Shown here: one piece after another, positions 1 through 11,600 of the stretch
Layout: every line of letters begins with the position of its first letter
Position numbering within the stretch: position 1 is the first letter of the stretch
DNA from: Chamaelirium japonicum
Lineage: Eukaryota > Streptophyta > Magnoliopsida > Liliales > Melanthiaceae
Reading direction: 5' to 3'
Assembly (NCBI GenBank): GCA_947650365.1
Contig: OX393553.1
Location: forward strand, 71,099,463-71,163,462
DNA: 64,000 bases
Notes under the pieces: model-generated
Told to the model about the DNA's origin: nothing
The model's database searches: none
Seen by the model: only the letters and a program-made list of their open reading frames with translations
Position numbers and translations under genes: made by a program

Positions 1-226
1 TAAATTACGACCCCCTATAGTTTGACCGATTATCATCTACACCCGCTCATGTTTAAAACCCTACCAATGCCTCCCTATAGTTTGAAAAACCATACACACA
101 GACTCCCTCTATAGGGGTTGCAAGTGATTTGTTTTTCAAATTATAAGGAAGCATTTGTAGGGTTTCAAACATAAGGGGGTGTAAGTGATAATCGGTCAAA
201 TGACAGGGGTCTAGGTGTAATTTATC
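1..226. mobile_element. Snapback (foldback) MITE
   Basis: Nearly the whole segment is an imperfect palindrome. Both ends read TAAATTAC inward, and the arms share blocks such as TTTGACCGATTATCA and ACACCC at mirror positions, so each arm is about 110 bp. No coding capacity is seen. This is the structure of a miniature inverted-repeat element, probably moved by a transposase from elsewhere. The window edge hides any target duplication on the left. Confidence 0.6.
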
Positions 227-720
227 CCTTGCCAACTGAAAGACTGCCTGGGTGAACAGTACCCTCGCAGAAAGATTTGTTGGTGAAATATTTTTGTTTG
301 AGAATGTTGGCCCACCAATCATTTGGAGCACTCGGAAATCTCCATCCTAGCCTCATTAAGAATGATTTGTTGATCATCTCTCTGTCACGAATGCCCAACC
401 CCCCCCCCTTCTTTTTGATGTTTAGGCAAATTGAAATTCTTTCAAGATTTAAGATATAACTATGTTTTAGTAAAATCAAAACCCCACCAAAAATCTCTCA
501 TAAGAGTATTTAAAGAATGTGTTACCTTCCTCGGAAGGAGAAGGATAGCCATAAAATATGAAGGGAGAGCCTAGATACTTCTCAGTTTTATCCATTAGTT
601 GTTTCTCCATGTCATTAGCCAAGGTATCTCTGGTCGGTTCGATGAACATTTTTGCTAAATAATATTTTGGATTTATCAAAATTGATCTGTTGATCTGAGA
701 TCTTACCAAACTTTGAGGTA
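227..720 (-). mobile_element. LINE (L1-type) fragment, C-terminal end of reverse transcriptase
   Basis: The minus strand encodes stretches typical of the region after the reverse transcriptase core of plant L1 elements, such as KKGGGLGIRDREMINKSFL followed by RLGWRF and WWANILKQKYF between about 460 and 230. A further piece in another frame lies at 709-476. The fragment is frame-broken and truncated at both ends, with no RT catalytic motif left. It is a dead remnant. Confidence 0.65.
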
Positions 721-849
721 ATTCGATTTATACATGCCAGCTAAGTAAGAGTAGCATGGTTGAAAATAAAAAAGATCATCTGCGTAGAGAAGGTGGCAAA
801 CACCCAACACTCTCCCAAGCTGAATTCCATGTATCAGATTACGACTTCG

Positions 850-3170
850 GAGTTGCTTAAGTTTTTTTTTTTTTTGAGAAATCCCTCGTACTGAGGTGGG
901 GTTCGGCCTAGACCCCTACCAGTTTATTAAAAAAGAAATATTATAACTAATGCCCAAAAACATTGAGTACACTAGCTGAAAACACGACTAAGACGGTCTA
1001 CAGAGGTAGGCTCAACGCCGCCCCATCAAACGTTGAAATTTGAGCCCAAAGAGTTGAAGTCAGAGAATCTCCATGCTTCGGCCGGGGAGGTCGTGTACGC
1101 GTGTTTGATTCAAGAGCACGCGATTTGGCTCGAAGCGTAGCCCTAAGTTCAATCGGATCTGTCCCCAGATTTGCCAGGCGAGAGCTATGACTTGGCTCTG
1201 GCAAAGCCCTTATAGGAACAAGTGCACCAGGGCCTTCACCAAAGGCTGTGTCAACACCACCACCTAAGCCCCCAACAACACGTCCTCCAACTTCGGCATC
1301 AGCACTAACCCGCTTAATAGTAGTCTCACTTTGAGACACAACACCATTAGCACCGCCAGCTAACCCATTACCTTCACCACCGCCCACAAAAACAGCAACG
1401 ACACCATCAACTGCCGCTATTGCATCAGCATATGCCAGTCCAGCAGCACCGACCCTTATAGCAGCAACTTCTGCCTTACCTCCAACACTTGAAGCAGCCA
1501 CTGACGTGCCAACATCAGCGTTAATATTCGCAGAAACAGCCCCATCCTCTGCTGCACCTGCGTCGTTCTTGAGCACTATATCAACAACAACACCTCCATC
1601 CAGGAATTTATTTTTTACGACATCAGCATTGTCCTCATCGTTACTACCTGTTTCCTATCTCCTCCTGGCTCTGCATCACTCCTATCAACCGCGTCATCCT
1701 CATCAATCTCATCATTCTCATCCTCCAGTATAGCAAACCGCGACCCAAAGGCAGGCCCTCTGTCTCTTGTCCACCTTCACCCTCACCATCCGTAGGCTTC
1801 AACCTTCTAGTTCTTGTTATATTGGTGCTCTCATCAGCCAAAGAATTTGTTACATTAGGAATCACTTCATTGGCCTTGCCCTCTACCTCTGGGTCTGTTT
1901 AATTTTCTCCCAAAGGGGTTAAAGATTTCACTACAACATCATTTCTTCCTTTAGCACTCCGACTCGCCGCTAGGTCCACACTCCGACAGCACTAGCATAA
2001 TGGCCCCACGACTTTGGCAGCGCACCTACTTGTAGGGACCTTCCGTTCACTCCGGCCATAGTTCATGGTCGAGTGCCTGAAGAGCCTACACTTCGAGCAA
2101 CTGGTCGGCCTCCATTCATATATGACTTTCTGTATAAATAGGATTTTCTCATCTTCCCCACTGGCCCGAAAGTTCATTGGGTAACTCGTCGCCGAAATTG
2201 ACTTCAACACAACACCTCGCATAATTCCGTCTTACGCCTTTAACTGTGGCTCGATCCGTCATGCGAGGCACTCTAATCAGACTCATCAAACGACTAATAC
2301 CCTCTTTCGACCACCAATCAATCGGAAGGTCTGAAAATCTCACCCATTTGGGAATTTTGTTGAGCGGGTCGCAATCATACTTAATATCTTTGTTCCATCT
2401 CTTCAAAACCATCAGTAGTCCTTCAAAGTGGTAAGGATCTTCTTCTAGCACTCGAGAGCAATCGCTTCCAACATGAAATTTGAATAAATAAAGCCCATTT
2501 TCTCTCGAGAAAATTTTTAGCCCACCCATCGATTTCTAGATCCTTTGCATCACAATATAAAATTTAGAAAAAAAAGACTTCCTTCCTACCACATACCCCA
2601 CCAGCGTATGTTCCCAACCATGCAAGTTCTCTTCAATCTCACTAGTTGGGATGATAGGAAACTTCACCCCATCTCGCACTGCAGGTTCAACATAATGGAG
2701 TTGGAGGTCCTCCTCACTGAAGGTCGAACCACCACAAATTGCACTCTATGACTGTCCTTTTGGTTGAAAATCTTTTTCAACCTCGGGGGCAGTCAAAGAA
2801 TCAGCAACCAGGGCCCCTTGCCTGAAATAGGAATTTCTTCGAACACCTAGTGTGCACTCATCTGCTCTAAATCAGGATTCGCAACACCCTTAGCACCTAC
2901 AACTCGCATGAATTTTGGGCTGTGTTGTAAATAATGTAAAGAGGGAAAGTCCCCATAGTTGTTCAAGTCCATGGCCAAGCTCGGACCTCGCTTTTCTATC
3001 CCCATAACCTCCAACAGCTGATCCGACCCCAATTGTATTCTCGCCACTATCTCCCGATCTAGCAAAGCCCACATCCGCCCCTGCTCGACCTCGACCAGAT
3101 CTATCGCCACTATTGGCTTCGACTGAACCCACATTATTAGCCTCACCCACTCGAAGATAGGCCGGGGACT
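850..3170 (-). mobile_element. LINE-derived element: ORF1 (DUF4283 and zinc knuckle) plus 3' tail, RT absent
   Basis: On the minus strand, 2529-2149 encodes a DUF4283-like domain (NGLYLFKFHVGSDCSRVLEE, then WVRFSDLPIDWW), as in the nucleic-acid-binding ORF1 protein of plant L1 LINEs. At about 2130-2040 another frame has a CCHC-like knuckle (WRPTSCSKCRLFRHS). Lower coordinates (1576-998) hold a low-complexity Ala/Gly/Val-rich tail. The element ends on the minus strand with a poly-A tract (plus-strand T run at about 861-875) preceded by a plant LINE-like 3' UTR. Endonuclease and reverse transcriptase are missing, so the copy is internally deleted and frame-shifted. The 5' limit is uncertain and may extend to about 3,420. 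Confidence 0.6.
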
Positions 3171-3831
3171 TACCTATAGCTTGTTTCGGCAGTCGTTAAA
3201 AGAAATCAAACGAGCTCCAGTCCCACGATCGACCATCCTCCCTGTCAAGATCCACCGGCCGGTCTAGATGGATTGGTTAGCGATCTCTAGCCACAGTGCC
3301 CCAAGCCATCTCTGCTATCGCTCGGGCCTCTTTCCCTCCTCCCGGATGGGGAGGAGGGGAGGGCCACCCCATGACCTCGCTTCCACCACCAACACCCAAA
3401 ATCGACCTCTCAGATCACTCTCCGAGTAAACTACTCGCTGTCAATCCAAAAGTTAGACGCTAAAGCTAGATTAGTTCAGTTGCGTAAGTATTTTAGATAG
3501 GACCTCTTTGCATAAGAGGAACAGATATGGAGATAGAGGGCAACCTTATCAAATGCGGCTAAATATCCAAGAACAGAACTGATTGGAGAAACCAGACACT
3601 CGCAAGGTTGTAAGGGGATGATGTACAGTCCATGTCACTCCCCACTGGATTCCACTCCTTTTCCACTTTCCACACCACCAAGTGAGTGTTGCAATGCTGA
3701 GTGAACTCTTCGTACACCCACAACGAGCAACATCCAAACTATCACCTAGTCATTGCAACATAACAAGGTTGTCCCTACTTGCACCCTAGTAATTACTACC
3801 ACCCCCAACTTATTAAATAATAATAATAAAA
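3171..3831. other. Unassigned stretch
   Basis: No convincing gene is seen. The first 250 bases may be the 5' part of the neighbouring LINE ORF1 region (GC-rich, CCTCCTCCCGG-type low complexity). The rest is ordinary AT-balanced sequence ending in a TAA-rich run. Confidence 0.4.
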
Positions 3832-4172
3832 AAATTACAATAACCTTCCTGAACTATACATCTTATTTCATATTGGTCCCTCAATTATTGTTTGAACAAT
3901 TTAATCCCTGAACTATTCTCCATGTGCACTTACCCCTCCATCAACTTTTTGTCCCGAAAATACCCTTATCAATTTCAAACAAGACTCAAAATTATTTTAA
4001 AATATTTAATTTATGTTTACTAAGACAAGGGTATTTTCGAAATAAAAGTTAACTAAGTGGGCTTAATGCAAACGTAGTATAGTTTAGGGATCAAATTGTT
4101 CAAAAGAAAAGTTGAGGGACCAAAATGAAACAAGATGTATAGTTCAGGGAAGGTTTTTGTAATTTGCCCAAT
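3832..4172. mobile_element. Long-TIR foldback MITE (copy 1)
   Basis: Terminal inverted repeats are long. The left arm (TTACAATAACCTTCCTGAAC, then TATACATCTTATTTCAT and GGTCCCTCAA) is mirrored at the right (TTGAGGGACC, ATGAAACAAGATGTATAG, GGAAGGTTTTTGTAA). No ORF is present. A diverged second copy lies at about 61,555-61,880, showing this is a repeat family. Confidence 0.65.
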
Positions 4173-5433
4173 AAAAAAATACTGGACGTGTCCTCAAAGC
4201 ACCCCAGACATATTGGTTTGCACACCGTCATCACCGGAGTCGTCAGGCTCCGGTCCCAGGCACCTGACCACCGTGTCGTTTCTGCCCCGACCATCGTCGA
4301 CGTCGTGTCCACCCTTTCCTCCCTCTCCTTCTCCTCCTCCTCACGTTGATCGTCCCACTGTAGTTGCCAATCCCATGCATATATCTCACCGTCGCCACTT
4401 CCTTCCCCTTTTTTTACCTCCTTCATCCCTTTTTTCTCTTCCTCCAGACATGTCGGTTAGGAACGAACGATATGGTCGTCAGTTGCTCTTGTTCGACATG
4501 ATATCTTTTCTCTATGTCGATCTTGACCAACATGGGGTAATAGTAAAAAATTAAATCCGTAACTGGGGTGTGTGCATGATATGGGGGTGTTAATAATTTT
4601 ATGGGTGCAAATAGCAACACCCACAAACAAACGAGTCACTCTTGAGTATCTCAAAATGTTAGTGCGTCAAACATTTTATCTTTCCTTTCAATTGGGGAGC
4701 CAAAATTGCTCTCCACCTTCACCGAAAGTAGGAAAAAAAACTAGGATGAGCTTAAAACACCACGCCACCACTCCATTCGCTTTCTGACTCCTTACCTTAC
4801 TGAATATATTAATCATTGCATCGCTTTAGATTAGGAAAGAAACATAAATTTTTTAAGATCCCCTTCATGCCCGCCCCCCCCCCCCCCCCCCCCCCCTTTC
4901 TCTCTGTTCCCCTGTCTCTCTCTCTCTCTTTCTCTCTCTAGGGTTTCTTGTTCCTTTGGCGAACAAGAAAGACAAAGCTAGCGATAGAGGATCAGCGAGC
5001 CCAACATCACCCCAACCCCAACAAACAGCAAGGAGATACAATATCTAATGGCGGGGACTCCCCAACCCAGAGGTAGGCCAACGGTTCCTTAACAACCCCT
5101 TTCCCCCCTTCTCTTCCCTTCCCGTTCAATCGAATCCTTCTCTCCACAAAAGAAAGCCCTTTGAAAGAGAAAAAGAAATTTTGTTTTCCCCTTCAGAAGT
5201 GAGCTCGGTCTGGACTCAAAATCAATCGAAAAAAAGGTTCTTTTGATCTTCGATTCCTTTTCTTCGCCCCTTGAACTGATCTGGGTTTGATCTGAAACCG
5301 AGAAAGTTTGCATCTTTTGGCCGACCCATCTCCTCCAATGACCAGGATCGAGCTCCTAGTCATCAAGAGATTGAGGTTTTAGCCTACCCATCTCCCCAAA
5401 TGACTTGGGTTTGGCCGCAAACTAAGAAATCAG
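4173..5433. other. Region upstream of the ATL46-like gene
   Basis: No protein gene is recognised. It holds a C-run followed by CT repeats at 4872-4940, then plain sequence with several short upstream ATGs, which is probably promoter and 5' UTR of the gene starting at 5434. No clear TATA box could be fixed. Confidence 0.4.
4872..4940. repeat. Poly-C tract joined to CT microsatellite
   Basis: About 26 C residues are followed by TCTCTC-type repeats. The same C-run plus CT combination recurs at 38,917. Confidence 0.85.
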
Positions 5434-6615
5434 ATGGTTGCGTTGGTGTATTCATCCATTAGAACCACCTGGGTTCTGTCCCAAATCAAGAGCAGAGATG
5501 GGGTTCCCTCTCCTCCTCTTCTTCATCGCCGCGACCCCTTTGAATCTCAACTCACTAGCTTTCAGAGGGACTCAATGCCTTTCCAATCATCCCAGACTCC
5601 ACCTTCACCATCCTCTCCCAGCCCCAGTTCCAGCAGCAGGATCAGCCCTGCAGTCCTCTTCATCATTGTGATCCTAGCCGTCATTTTCTTCATCTCCGGC
5701 CTCCTCCACCTCCTGGTGAGGTTCCTCGTCAAGAAGCGCCCCTTCTCTTCCTCCTCCTCCCGCTCCAATGCCCACCAGGCCGCCCTGGAGACCTCGGGCT
5801 CCGACACCCTCCAGCGCCAGCTCCAGCAGCTCTTCCACCTCCACGATGCAGGCCTCGACCAGGCCTTCATCGATGCGCTCCCCGTCTTCCTCTACAGCGA
5901 GATTGTCGGCACCAAGGAGCCGTTCGACTGCGCCGTGTGCCTCTGCGAGTTCTCCGCCGCAGACCCGCTCCGTCTCCTCCCCGTCTGTGGCCACGCCTTC
6001 CACCTCAACTGCATCGACACCTGGCTCCTCTCCAACTCCACCTGCCCCCTCTGCCGGGGGGCTCTCTTCATCCCGGGCCTCCCGATCGAGAATCCCATGT
6101 TCGATTTCGAGGATCCAAGGGAGGAGGAGGGGTCTGTGGCTGATCGGGAACCCGCACAGAAGCTAGAGGATTTGGAGGAGATTGTTGTGGAGAAGAGGCT
6201 GTTCCCTGTGAGGCTTGGTAAATTCAGGAGCTCGAGCAATACAAATGGTGTTGTCGGCGGGGATAATGTTAGCGGAAGTGCTATTTGCAATGCGAGAATA
6301 GAGGAAGGGGAGTCGAGCAGTAGCAATTTGGATGCAAGGAGGTGCTACTCCATGGGTTCTTATCAGTATATCCTCGGGGATGTCAATCTCCAAGTGGAAC
6401 TTAAGAGTGGGAGGGGGAGGAGGAGGAGGGGGTTGAGTGGGAATATCGCATCAGATGAGGGGGTGGAGGGGAAAAGGCTGTGCATTGGGAACAAGGGCGA
6501 GAGCCTTTCGGTGTCGAAGATCTGGTTGTGGTCTAATAAGAAGGGGAAGTTTCCAATCTCCTCGGATGCTGACGGAGGGCTGCCATGGATGGCGAGAGGT
6601 ATAGGGGATACATGA
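5434..6615 (+). CDS. ATL46: RING-H2 finger E3 ubiquitin ligase, ATL46-like
   Basis: Intronless gene for a 393-residue membrane-anchored E3 ligase of the plant ATL family, which passes ubiquitin from an E2 to target proteins. One transmembrane helix (about residues 70-98, starting ISPAVLFIIVILAVIFFISG) is followed by the GLD motif (140-142) and a canonical RING-H2 finger (166-207). The finger spacing is C-x2-C-x15-C-x1-H-x2-H-x2-C-x10-C-x2-C, with the conserved IDTWL and CPLC. The C-terminal blocks PVRLGKF, RRCYSMGSYQYI and SVSKIWLW match what I recall of Arabidopsis ATL46. I chose the start at 5434 because the stretch WVLSQIKSRDG resembles the N-terminus of ATL46 proteins. The next in-frame ATG, at 5575, would give 346 residues and cannot be excluded. 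A decayed copy of the 3' end lies at 7,840-8,600. Target proteins are unknown. Confidence 0.93.
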   Translation: MVALVYSSIRTTWVLSQIKSRDGVPSPPLLHRRDPFESQLTSFQRDSMPFQSSQTPPSPSSPSPSSSSRISPAVLFIIVILAVIFFISGLLHLLVRFLVKKRPFSSSSSRSNAHQAALETSGSDTLQRQLQQLFHLHDAGLDQAFIDALPVFLYSEIVGTKEPFDCAVCLCEFSAADPLRLLPVCGHAFHLNCIDTWLLSNSTCPLCRGALFIPGLPIENPMFDFEDPREEEGSVADREPAQKLEDLEEIVVEKRLFPVRLGKFRSSSNTNGVVGGDNVSGSAICNARIEEGESSSSNLDARRCYSMGSYQYILGDVNLQVELKSGRGRRRRGLSGNIASDEGVEGKRLCIGNKGESLSVSKIWLWSNKKGKFPISSDADGGLPWMARGIGDT

Positions 6616-7839
6616 ACTTTGATAAATTTGTTTGTATTGGCGGTGGTTATTAAATCTCATCAATCAAATTTCGTATTCTTCCCTTGTTTAATTTTATCGC
6701 AGCTCTTCCGCATTCCATTGCGTTGCACTTACGCTTGTTTCGATGCTTTAAGTTGTTCTTCTCCTCGCGGGAAGAGGAGTTATAATGATAGTATTGACAG
6801 ATGGATACTTGGCAAGTTTACACTTACTCCAAACATGAAAGGATCTTCAGTTGTTCTGTGTCGATTGTTCTAATTAGGGCTGCAGCTGGTGATAGTAAAA
6901 GATGGTGGGTTTCTTGGCTGTATCAGTTGGAATCTTTTCCTGCTCTTTTTGTTGGCTCTCTTTTTCATTGAGAAGATTGGTATAGTCCTTGAAAAGTTAG
7001 ATGGTGGCCTTTTGTGATGAAAACATTTGTGTTTGATGGTGTGGGCTTTGCCAGTATTGTTGCTCCCTTGATTCTGGTCTGAAGCTGTTGTCTTGTCTGA
7101 AAGAAGGCTTCTTTGCATAGGCTGCCGACACAACAATGGCCCATGCAAAGCATTTGAACCAAAAACATTTCGAGATGATCCCCTCGATGTGGAAGAGGTC
7201 AGATACACAAAACAAATGATTTGGAGATGGAATAATAGATGGCCAGTACAAGGTTGATGCTTAAATTATCACTGGTTGACTAATGGTCTTAAGCTGGAAA
7301 TCAAACGATGAATCAGAGGCTTATCCTTTGCTGAACTGAACTTTGGAGTTCTGTTACCAAAAACTCCGATTTTTTAAATTACTCGTGATTAAAACTCGAC
7401 TTATTCATCAAACGTTTGCTACGCAACTTTTATTTGGTTTTTTTAAAAAGTCATGATTTTGTGAAAGATCATATTTTTTATGTTTTAATCGTGATTTATG
7501 TGTTTTAATCATGATTAATCGTGTTTTATCTCGTCATGTAAACTTGTTGGAATATCTATGTGTAAATATATTTTAAAATTCTACTTTTTGTTTTCTGACT
7601 CTTTTATGGCTTTTCCAAATTTTTTTTTGATTTTTCTGACTTTTAAGCTGATTTTTTTCCGACTTCCAACTTGGTAACTATGCTTCGGATTATACACATC
7701 GTTTGAGAGGATGTATCACAAACAAAATAAGATAAAATGGACTTGAGATCTTGTAACTTTGATGTCAATGTTGACTGTGTTTAGTAATTTTAGCATTGTA
7801 TCAGCATGGAGCAGCAAACACCTATTGCATCACTGTATT
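6616..7839. other. ATL46 3' UTR and downstream spacer
   Basis: No gene is seen. The part up to about 7,130 is the parent of the duplicated sequence found at 8,340-8,480 (shared phrases such as AGTTAGATGGTGG and TTGATTTTGGT/TTGATTCTGGT). The rest is AT-rich spacer. Confidence 0.5.
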
Positions 7840-8600
7840 AAAGGTGTGGAGGGCAACAGGCTGTGTATTGGGACCTAAAAGGTCTGATTGTGGTGTAATA
7901 AGAAGAATAAATTTCATCTCTCTTCTGATGTTTCCTCTCTTGATTCAATTTTTTTTAGCTCTTCTACCTACTTCTCTCTTTATTTTTATTAAAGCTCTTT
8001 TACAATGTACTGTATTGCAATTATTATTATATATTTTTTTGGGAGGGGACCAAGTGGTCAGTACATCACCTGTTAGTGCGCCGGCGCAAGATAGACCAAG
8101 GATCGAAACTCACCACAAGAGCGAGAGAAATGCCCCGATTTTAATCACCCCGAGGTTGGAATGCTCACCACTAAGGCTAGAGAGAGGCCCACCACTACAG
8201 AGCGGGAGGAAATGTGCTGCTGCATTTACTCAAACCCTTGACCAAGGCCGCAGATTACATGTCTTACCAACTGAGCTATCAATCGGAGACTATTGCATTG
8301 CAATAATAATGTTCATAGTAGTGTTTTGGCAAGGGAATATAGGATTCATTGTCAGTTAGATGGTGGGATTTTGTGATCAGAACCTTGGGTGTGGATGGAT
8401 GGCATGGGCTCTGCCAATGTTGTAGCTCTCTTGATTTTGGTTTGAAGTAGTTGTCTTTTTCTGCCAATTTATTGCTGCCAATACTTAAATATCCAGTTGA
8501 TGGACTTCAATGGTCCATATGAAGCATTAGAAAATAATGATTCCTACATTGTAGAAGAGGTGGAGTATATGAAACCAACTGTTTAGGAATTTGAAAAAAA
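7840..8600 (+). pseudogene. Truncated duplicate of the ATL46-like gene 3' end
   Basis: The segment GTGTGGAGGGCAACAGGCTG followed by TGTATTGGGACC and TCTGATTGTGGTGTAATAAG is a decayed copy of ATL46 codons around 6,460-6,545. The similarity resumes after an inserted SINE and continues with ATL46 downstream sequence (6,980-7,120 matches 8,345-8,480). The RING and membrane segments are absent and the frame is lost, so it is a non-coding partial tandem duplicate. Confidence 0.65.
8034..8283 (-). mobile_element. tRNA-derived SINE
   Basis: Read on the minus strand, it starts with an RNA polymerase III A box (TAGCTCAGTTGGTAAG, at about 8281-8266). A B-box-like block follows (GGTCAAGGGTTTGAGTA). The body ends in a short A-rich tail (plus-strand T run at about 8034). 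Similar flanks, ATTGCAATTATTATTA and ATTGCAATAATAATG, look like a slightly diverged target-site duplication. It sits inside the ATL46 pseudogene copy. Confidence 0.7.
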
Positions 8601-9015
8601 GATGGTGGGACCTACCAAAAATAAAAAAGATTGTTAAAGCATCTCTGGAGGATGACCCATCCACTGGCCCCCACCCAAATATGGATAAAATGATACAAAG
8701 TTTGTTCTTCAGCAGTCGACCCATTGGTGTGGTCTCCACCTATGTTATGCAAAAACATCTGCAAAGATGTAGATCGTTTTTCCATGACCCATTGTAAAAG
8801 CTGATGTGGCTGTAATTTGGCTAGTTTGTTGGGGATCATTTTTTTTTCTTCTGATCATATGCATACGCTGATGTGGTTGTACTTTGGCTATGTATAGTAC
8901 AAATACGTATATATCTTCTGCTGGAGATGCTCTTTAACCAGGACTTACCTAATGGTTTGAAGTATGAAATTAATGGCTATTGGTACTTCTATGGAGAGTT
9001 TAATCATTGTTTTTT
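8601..9015. other. Spacer
   Basis: No gene or clear repeat is recognised; short ORFs here have no family features. Confidence 0.35.
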
Positions 9016-9245
9016 GAAGTGACCTCATGATCACTTCATTGGTGGATAGTGTTTAGACCACAAGATAAATCATGGTTCGAACCATACCTTTGCCTATAAT
9101 ATGCCACACAGGAGCATAGATGAACTCGCTACAAAAACGAGAGATAAAACCGCCACAAAGACAGGAGGGAGGCCCACGGGATTCGATACCACAACCAGTT
9201 GGGTAGTGGACAGGTGCTACTGCCACTGGGATGTGACCTCAGCCG
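9016..9245 (+). mobile_element. tRNA-derived SINE (second family)
   Basis: A tRNA-like head contains GGTGGATAGTGTTTAGACC and a near-perfect B box GGTTCGAACCAT (about 9,072). It is followed by a tRNA-unrelated body with the phrase GGATTCGATACCACAACC. No tail poly-A is obvious. The family differs from the SINE at 8,034. Confidence 0.5.
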
Positions 9246-9519
9246 CCCTTTTCTGAATTTTAGGTAAGCATTTACATCATTATCATTAAAGTTATAGAAA
9301 GATGAGTGATGAAAGAGATTCTAACTCTTCAAAATTGGAACACCTACTGTCTTTTTTTTTTCTTGGATGCCTTTTGTTCTCTCACCCTTCGTAGTCCCTT
9401 GTCCATACATGAACATTTGCTTGTGAACAACCAAAGAAATGAAACAATAGGGTTTCATCTTAATGGAACTCACCCTGGAAATGCTGAAGTGATTTCTGCA
9501 CACACCTAGCCCTTAGATG

Positions 9520-10016
9520 AACATGTGAGCAACTCCAATGAATATTCTTCAGGCCACTCATCTGCATTTGACAACAAGCTTCTCGTGGTTGTTTATATTA
9601 ATGGTCATGGTGCCCTAATACGTTTGAGCATTGGCCTTGAGTCTTTCGTCCATCGTGTGTTATTTGGGCTTCCTCCCATAGTAACATGGTATCAGAGCTC
9701 AAGACTTATCCATCACCGACTTCAACCGTCGTTGGCCACTTCCGCCACTGACTCAAACTATCATCGGTGTCCTTCGTACATAATTCCAACATGCCCACAG
9801 CATACCAGTTTCTCCACCATGATCAGCCTCCGCCTTGAAGATCCTTTGGTCACGATATTTGGTTGCCTCAGATCATCCCCACTGGAGCCTCTCTTGCGGC
9901 ATTCTTATTACAAGGTTTGGTTGCCACAAGTTCTAATAGGTAAATATGATTTTTCCGGGCGATATATATTCCTAATCTTCACCAATCAATTCCTGATCTC
10001 CATTGATCGATATCTG
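9520..10016 (+). mobile_element. Copia-type LTR element 5' remnant (LTR end plus primer binding site)
   Basis: TGGTATCAGAGC at about 9,688 is the primer binding site complementary to initiator Met tRNA, used by plant copia elements. It directly follows an LTR-like end (ATAGTAACA). A leader and an ATG with a short gag-start-like segment follow, and then the element stops at the tandem duplication border. It is an old, broken fossil; the left end of the LTR is not fixed. Confidence 0.45.
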
Positions 10017-10335
10017 ATGGGCAGATCTCCAGTTTTCTTTCTTTGTTGGCAATCATCTTCGGTCAATCCATCTCCATTGATCATCTAGGTGCTGCAAATC
10101 TTCGGCTCCTCATTTACGAGATCATCACTAAAGCGCGGTTGCCGATCATGCAGCTTCATGCTGAAAAATGTCATTTACTATCAGAATGTGAGCTTCATCG
10201 TAGATGATGCAGAGACGTTGTATACTATCAACCAATCACGATGAGATATCACAGAGGTTACTGGCTCGAGATGGGATCTTCAATGTGTTCCACAGTTGCT
10301 GGTTTCATCTCGAAGAGGCTGATGAGAAACCATAA

Positions 10336-10782
10336 GACCTCGTTTAGTAGATAGAAAGTTTCACTAAGGAGGGGGAAAGTAATGAGATTCCCTCATGTGA
10401 GTCCTAATGTGCGTGTTTGGTAGTCGGGAATGGAAAAGGTTCAACTAATTAATGGGAAAGTAAATCCATTCTTGTAAAAAAACAAGCCAACAAGTGGAAA
10501 AGTGACAGAGAATGATTTTGTTCTCCCCTCCTCCTCATTGGTCCACTTCAAGGGCTTTTGGTCATTTCCCCATGACGAATAAAATGAAATGACATACATA
10601 CCTTGAAGTGGACCAATGTGGAGGAGGGGGATGTTCCACCCCCTTTAAGGTGGGTGGAACAAAATCATTCTCGAATGTGACCGGCAACACATTCCTCTTT
10701 TCACCAAGAGGAATCATATTCTTCGGCTTAGCTTTCCCTTTCCCCTTCCTTAGTTTAAACTTTCTTGCTACCAAACCAGACC
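10336..10782. mobile_element. PIF/Harbinger (Tourist)-like MITE, copy in unit A
   Basis: Ends GACCTCGTTTAGTAG and (inverted) GGTCTGGTTTGGTAG form inverted repeats of about 26 bp, flanked on both sides by the 3-bp duplication TAA typical of PIF/Harbinger. The interior has a second inverted repeat (CATTGGTCCACTTCAAG against CTTGAAGTGGACCAATG). It has no coding capacity. Confidence 0.75.
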
Positions 10783-11429
10783 TAAACAATTAAAAGGGTC
10801 GGGTTCATGGAAAGATCTGGACCGTTGGTCTGATTTGATGGTCAAGGTGTGCTTCAATATGAATTTTGAGAGGTTACACACATAGATATGTGTGTGTGTG
10901 TGTCTGTGAATTTACAAGCAGTTTCTTTCCTTCTCATTCACTCTCTTATCCCCTCTCTATCCCAGCTTCAAATCGAACCCACCCTAAATAGTAGGTTCAT
11001 ATCCCATCCAAGAGTCTTCTTAGTGGCCCAGGGACCCCCTTATATAGGAAAGCTTCTCATGGTCCCCCTTCCATATCAATAGAATGTTCTAACCATTTCA
11101 AGTTGCAAAGTCGTTATGTCCAGCTCTTGACATGCTGTTAGAGGGGACGCCGTGCATCGTTCTCTGGACATTTTGTTTGAGGGGACATCATGTGTCACTC
11201 TCTTGACGTATTCGACAGTTAACTGCCGTATCATGTTCGGCAGCTCAATGTCGAGCATGTTTGGTTCTGAACTGTCGAACATGTTGAGCGACGGAAAGAG
11301 AAAGAAGAAGCATTGATAGCTCCGACGACAGAAAAAGAGGAATTCTCATCCAACTTAAAACCATCTATATAGAGACAACTTTCAAAAACTTCGAGAAAAG
11401 CAACAGAAACAATTATCAAGGCTTATTAT

Positions 11430-11600
11430 TATTTACTAGTAATGCCTATGTCCGAGAGCACATATAAGATTCCGAGGGTGACAAAAAAAATTTAATGGAC
11501 GTGATAAAATTTTGAGGGAGAAGACAATATTTTAACGGTGGCAATATTAATTCAAAAGCGGTGACAATATTTCGAGGACGACAATATAAAAGAAATGTGA
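11430..11600 (-). mobile_element. Helitron-like 3' end (unit A)
   Basis: On the minus strand the sequence ends GGCATTACTAG followed by T, with a short possible stem in the preceding GTGCTCTCGGACATAG. This resembles a Helitron 3' terminus. The interior is made of loose repeats of GACAATATTT-type words. No matching 5' end was found, so the element extent is open. Confidence 0.35.

Noticed and set aside
998-1576. 192-codon Ala/Gly/Val-rich minus-strand ORF as a stand-alone gene
   Set aside because: It lies downstream of DUF4283 and the zinc knuckle in the same LINE-derived segment, so it is best read as the ORF1 tail.
4135-4554. 139-codon Pro/Ser-rich ORF
   Set aside because: It begins inside the foldback MITE and has low-complexity sequence only.
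8210-8283. Possible tRNA gene on the minus strand
   Set aside because: A and B boxes are present but no cloverleaf 3' half; the sequence continues into a SINE body with an A-rich tail.
9525-10088. 187-codon ORF spanning the copia remnant and unit A
   Set aside because: It crosses an LTR end, a primer binding site and the duplication border, so it cannot be a natural gene.
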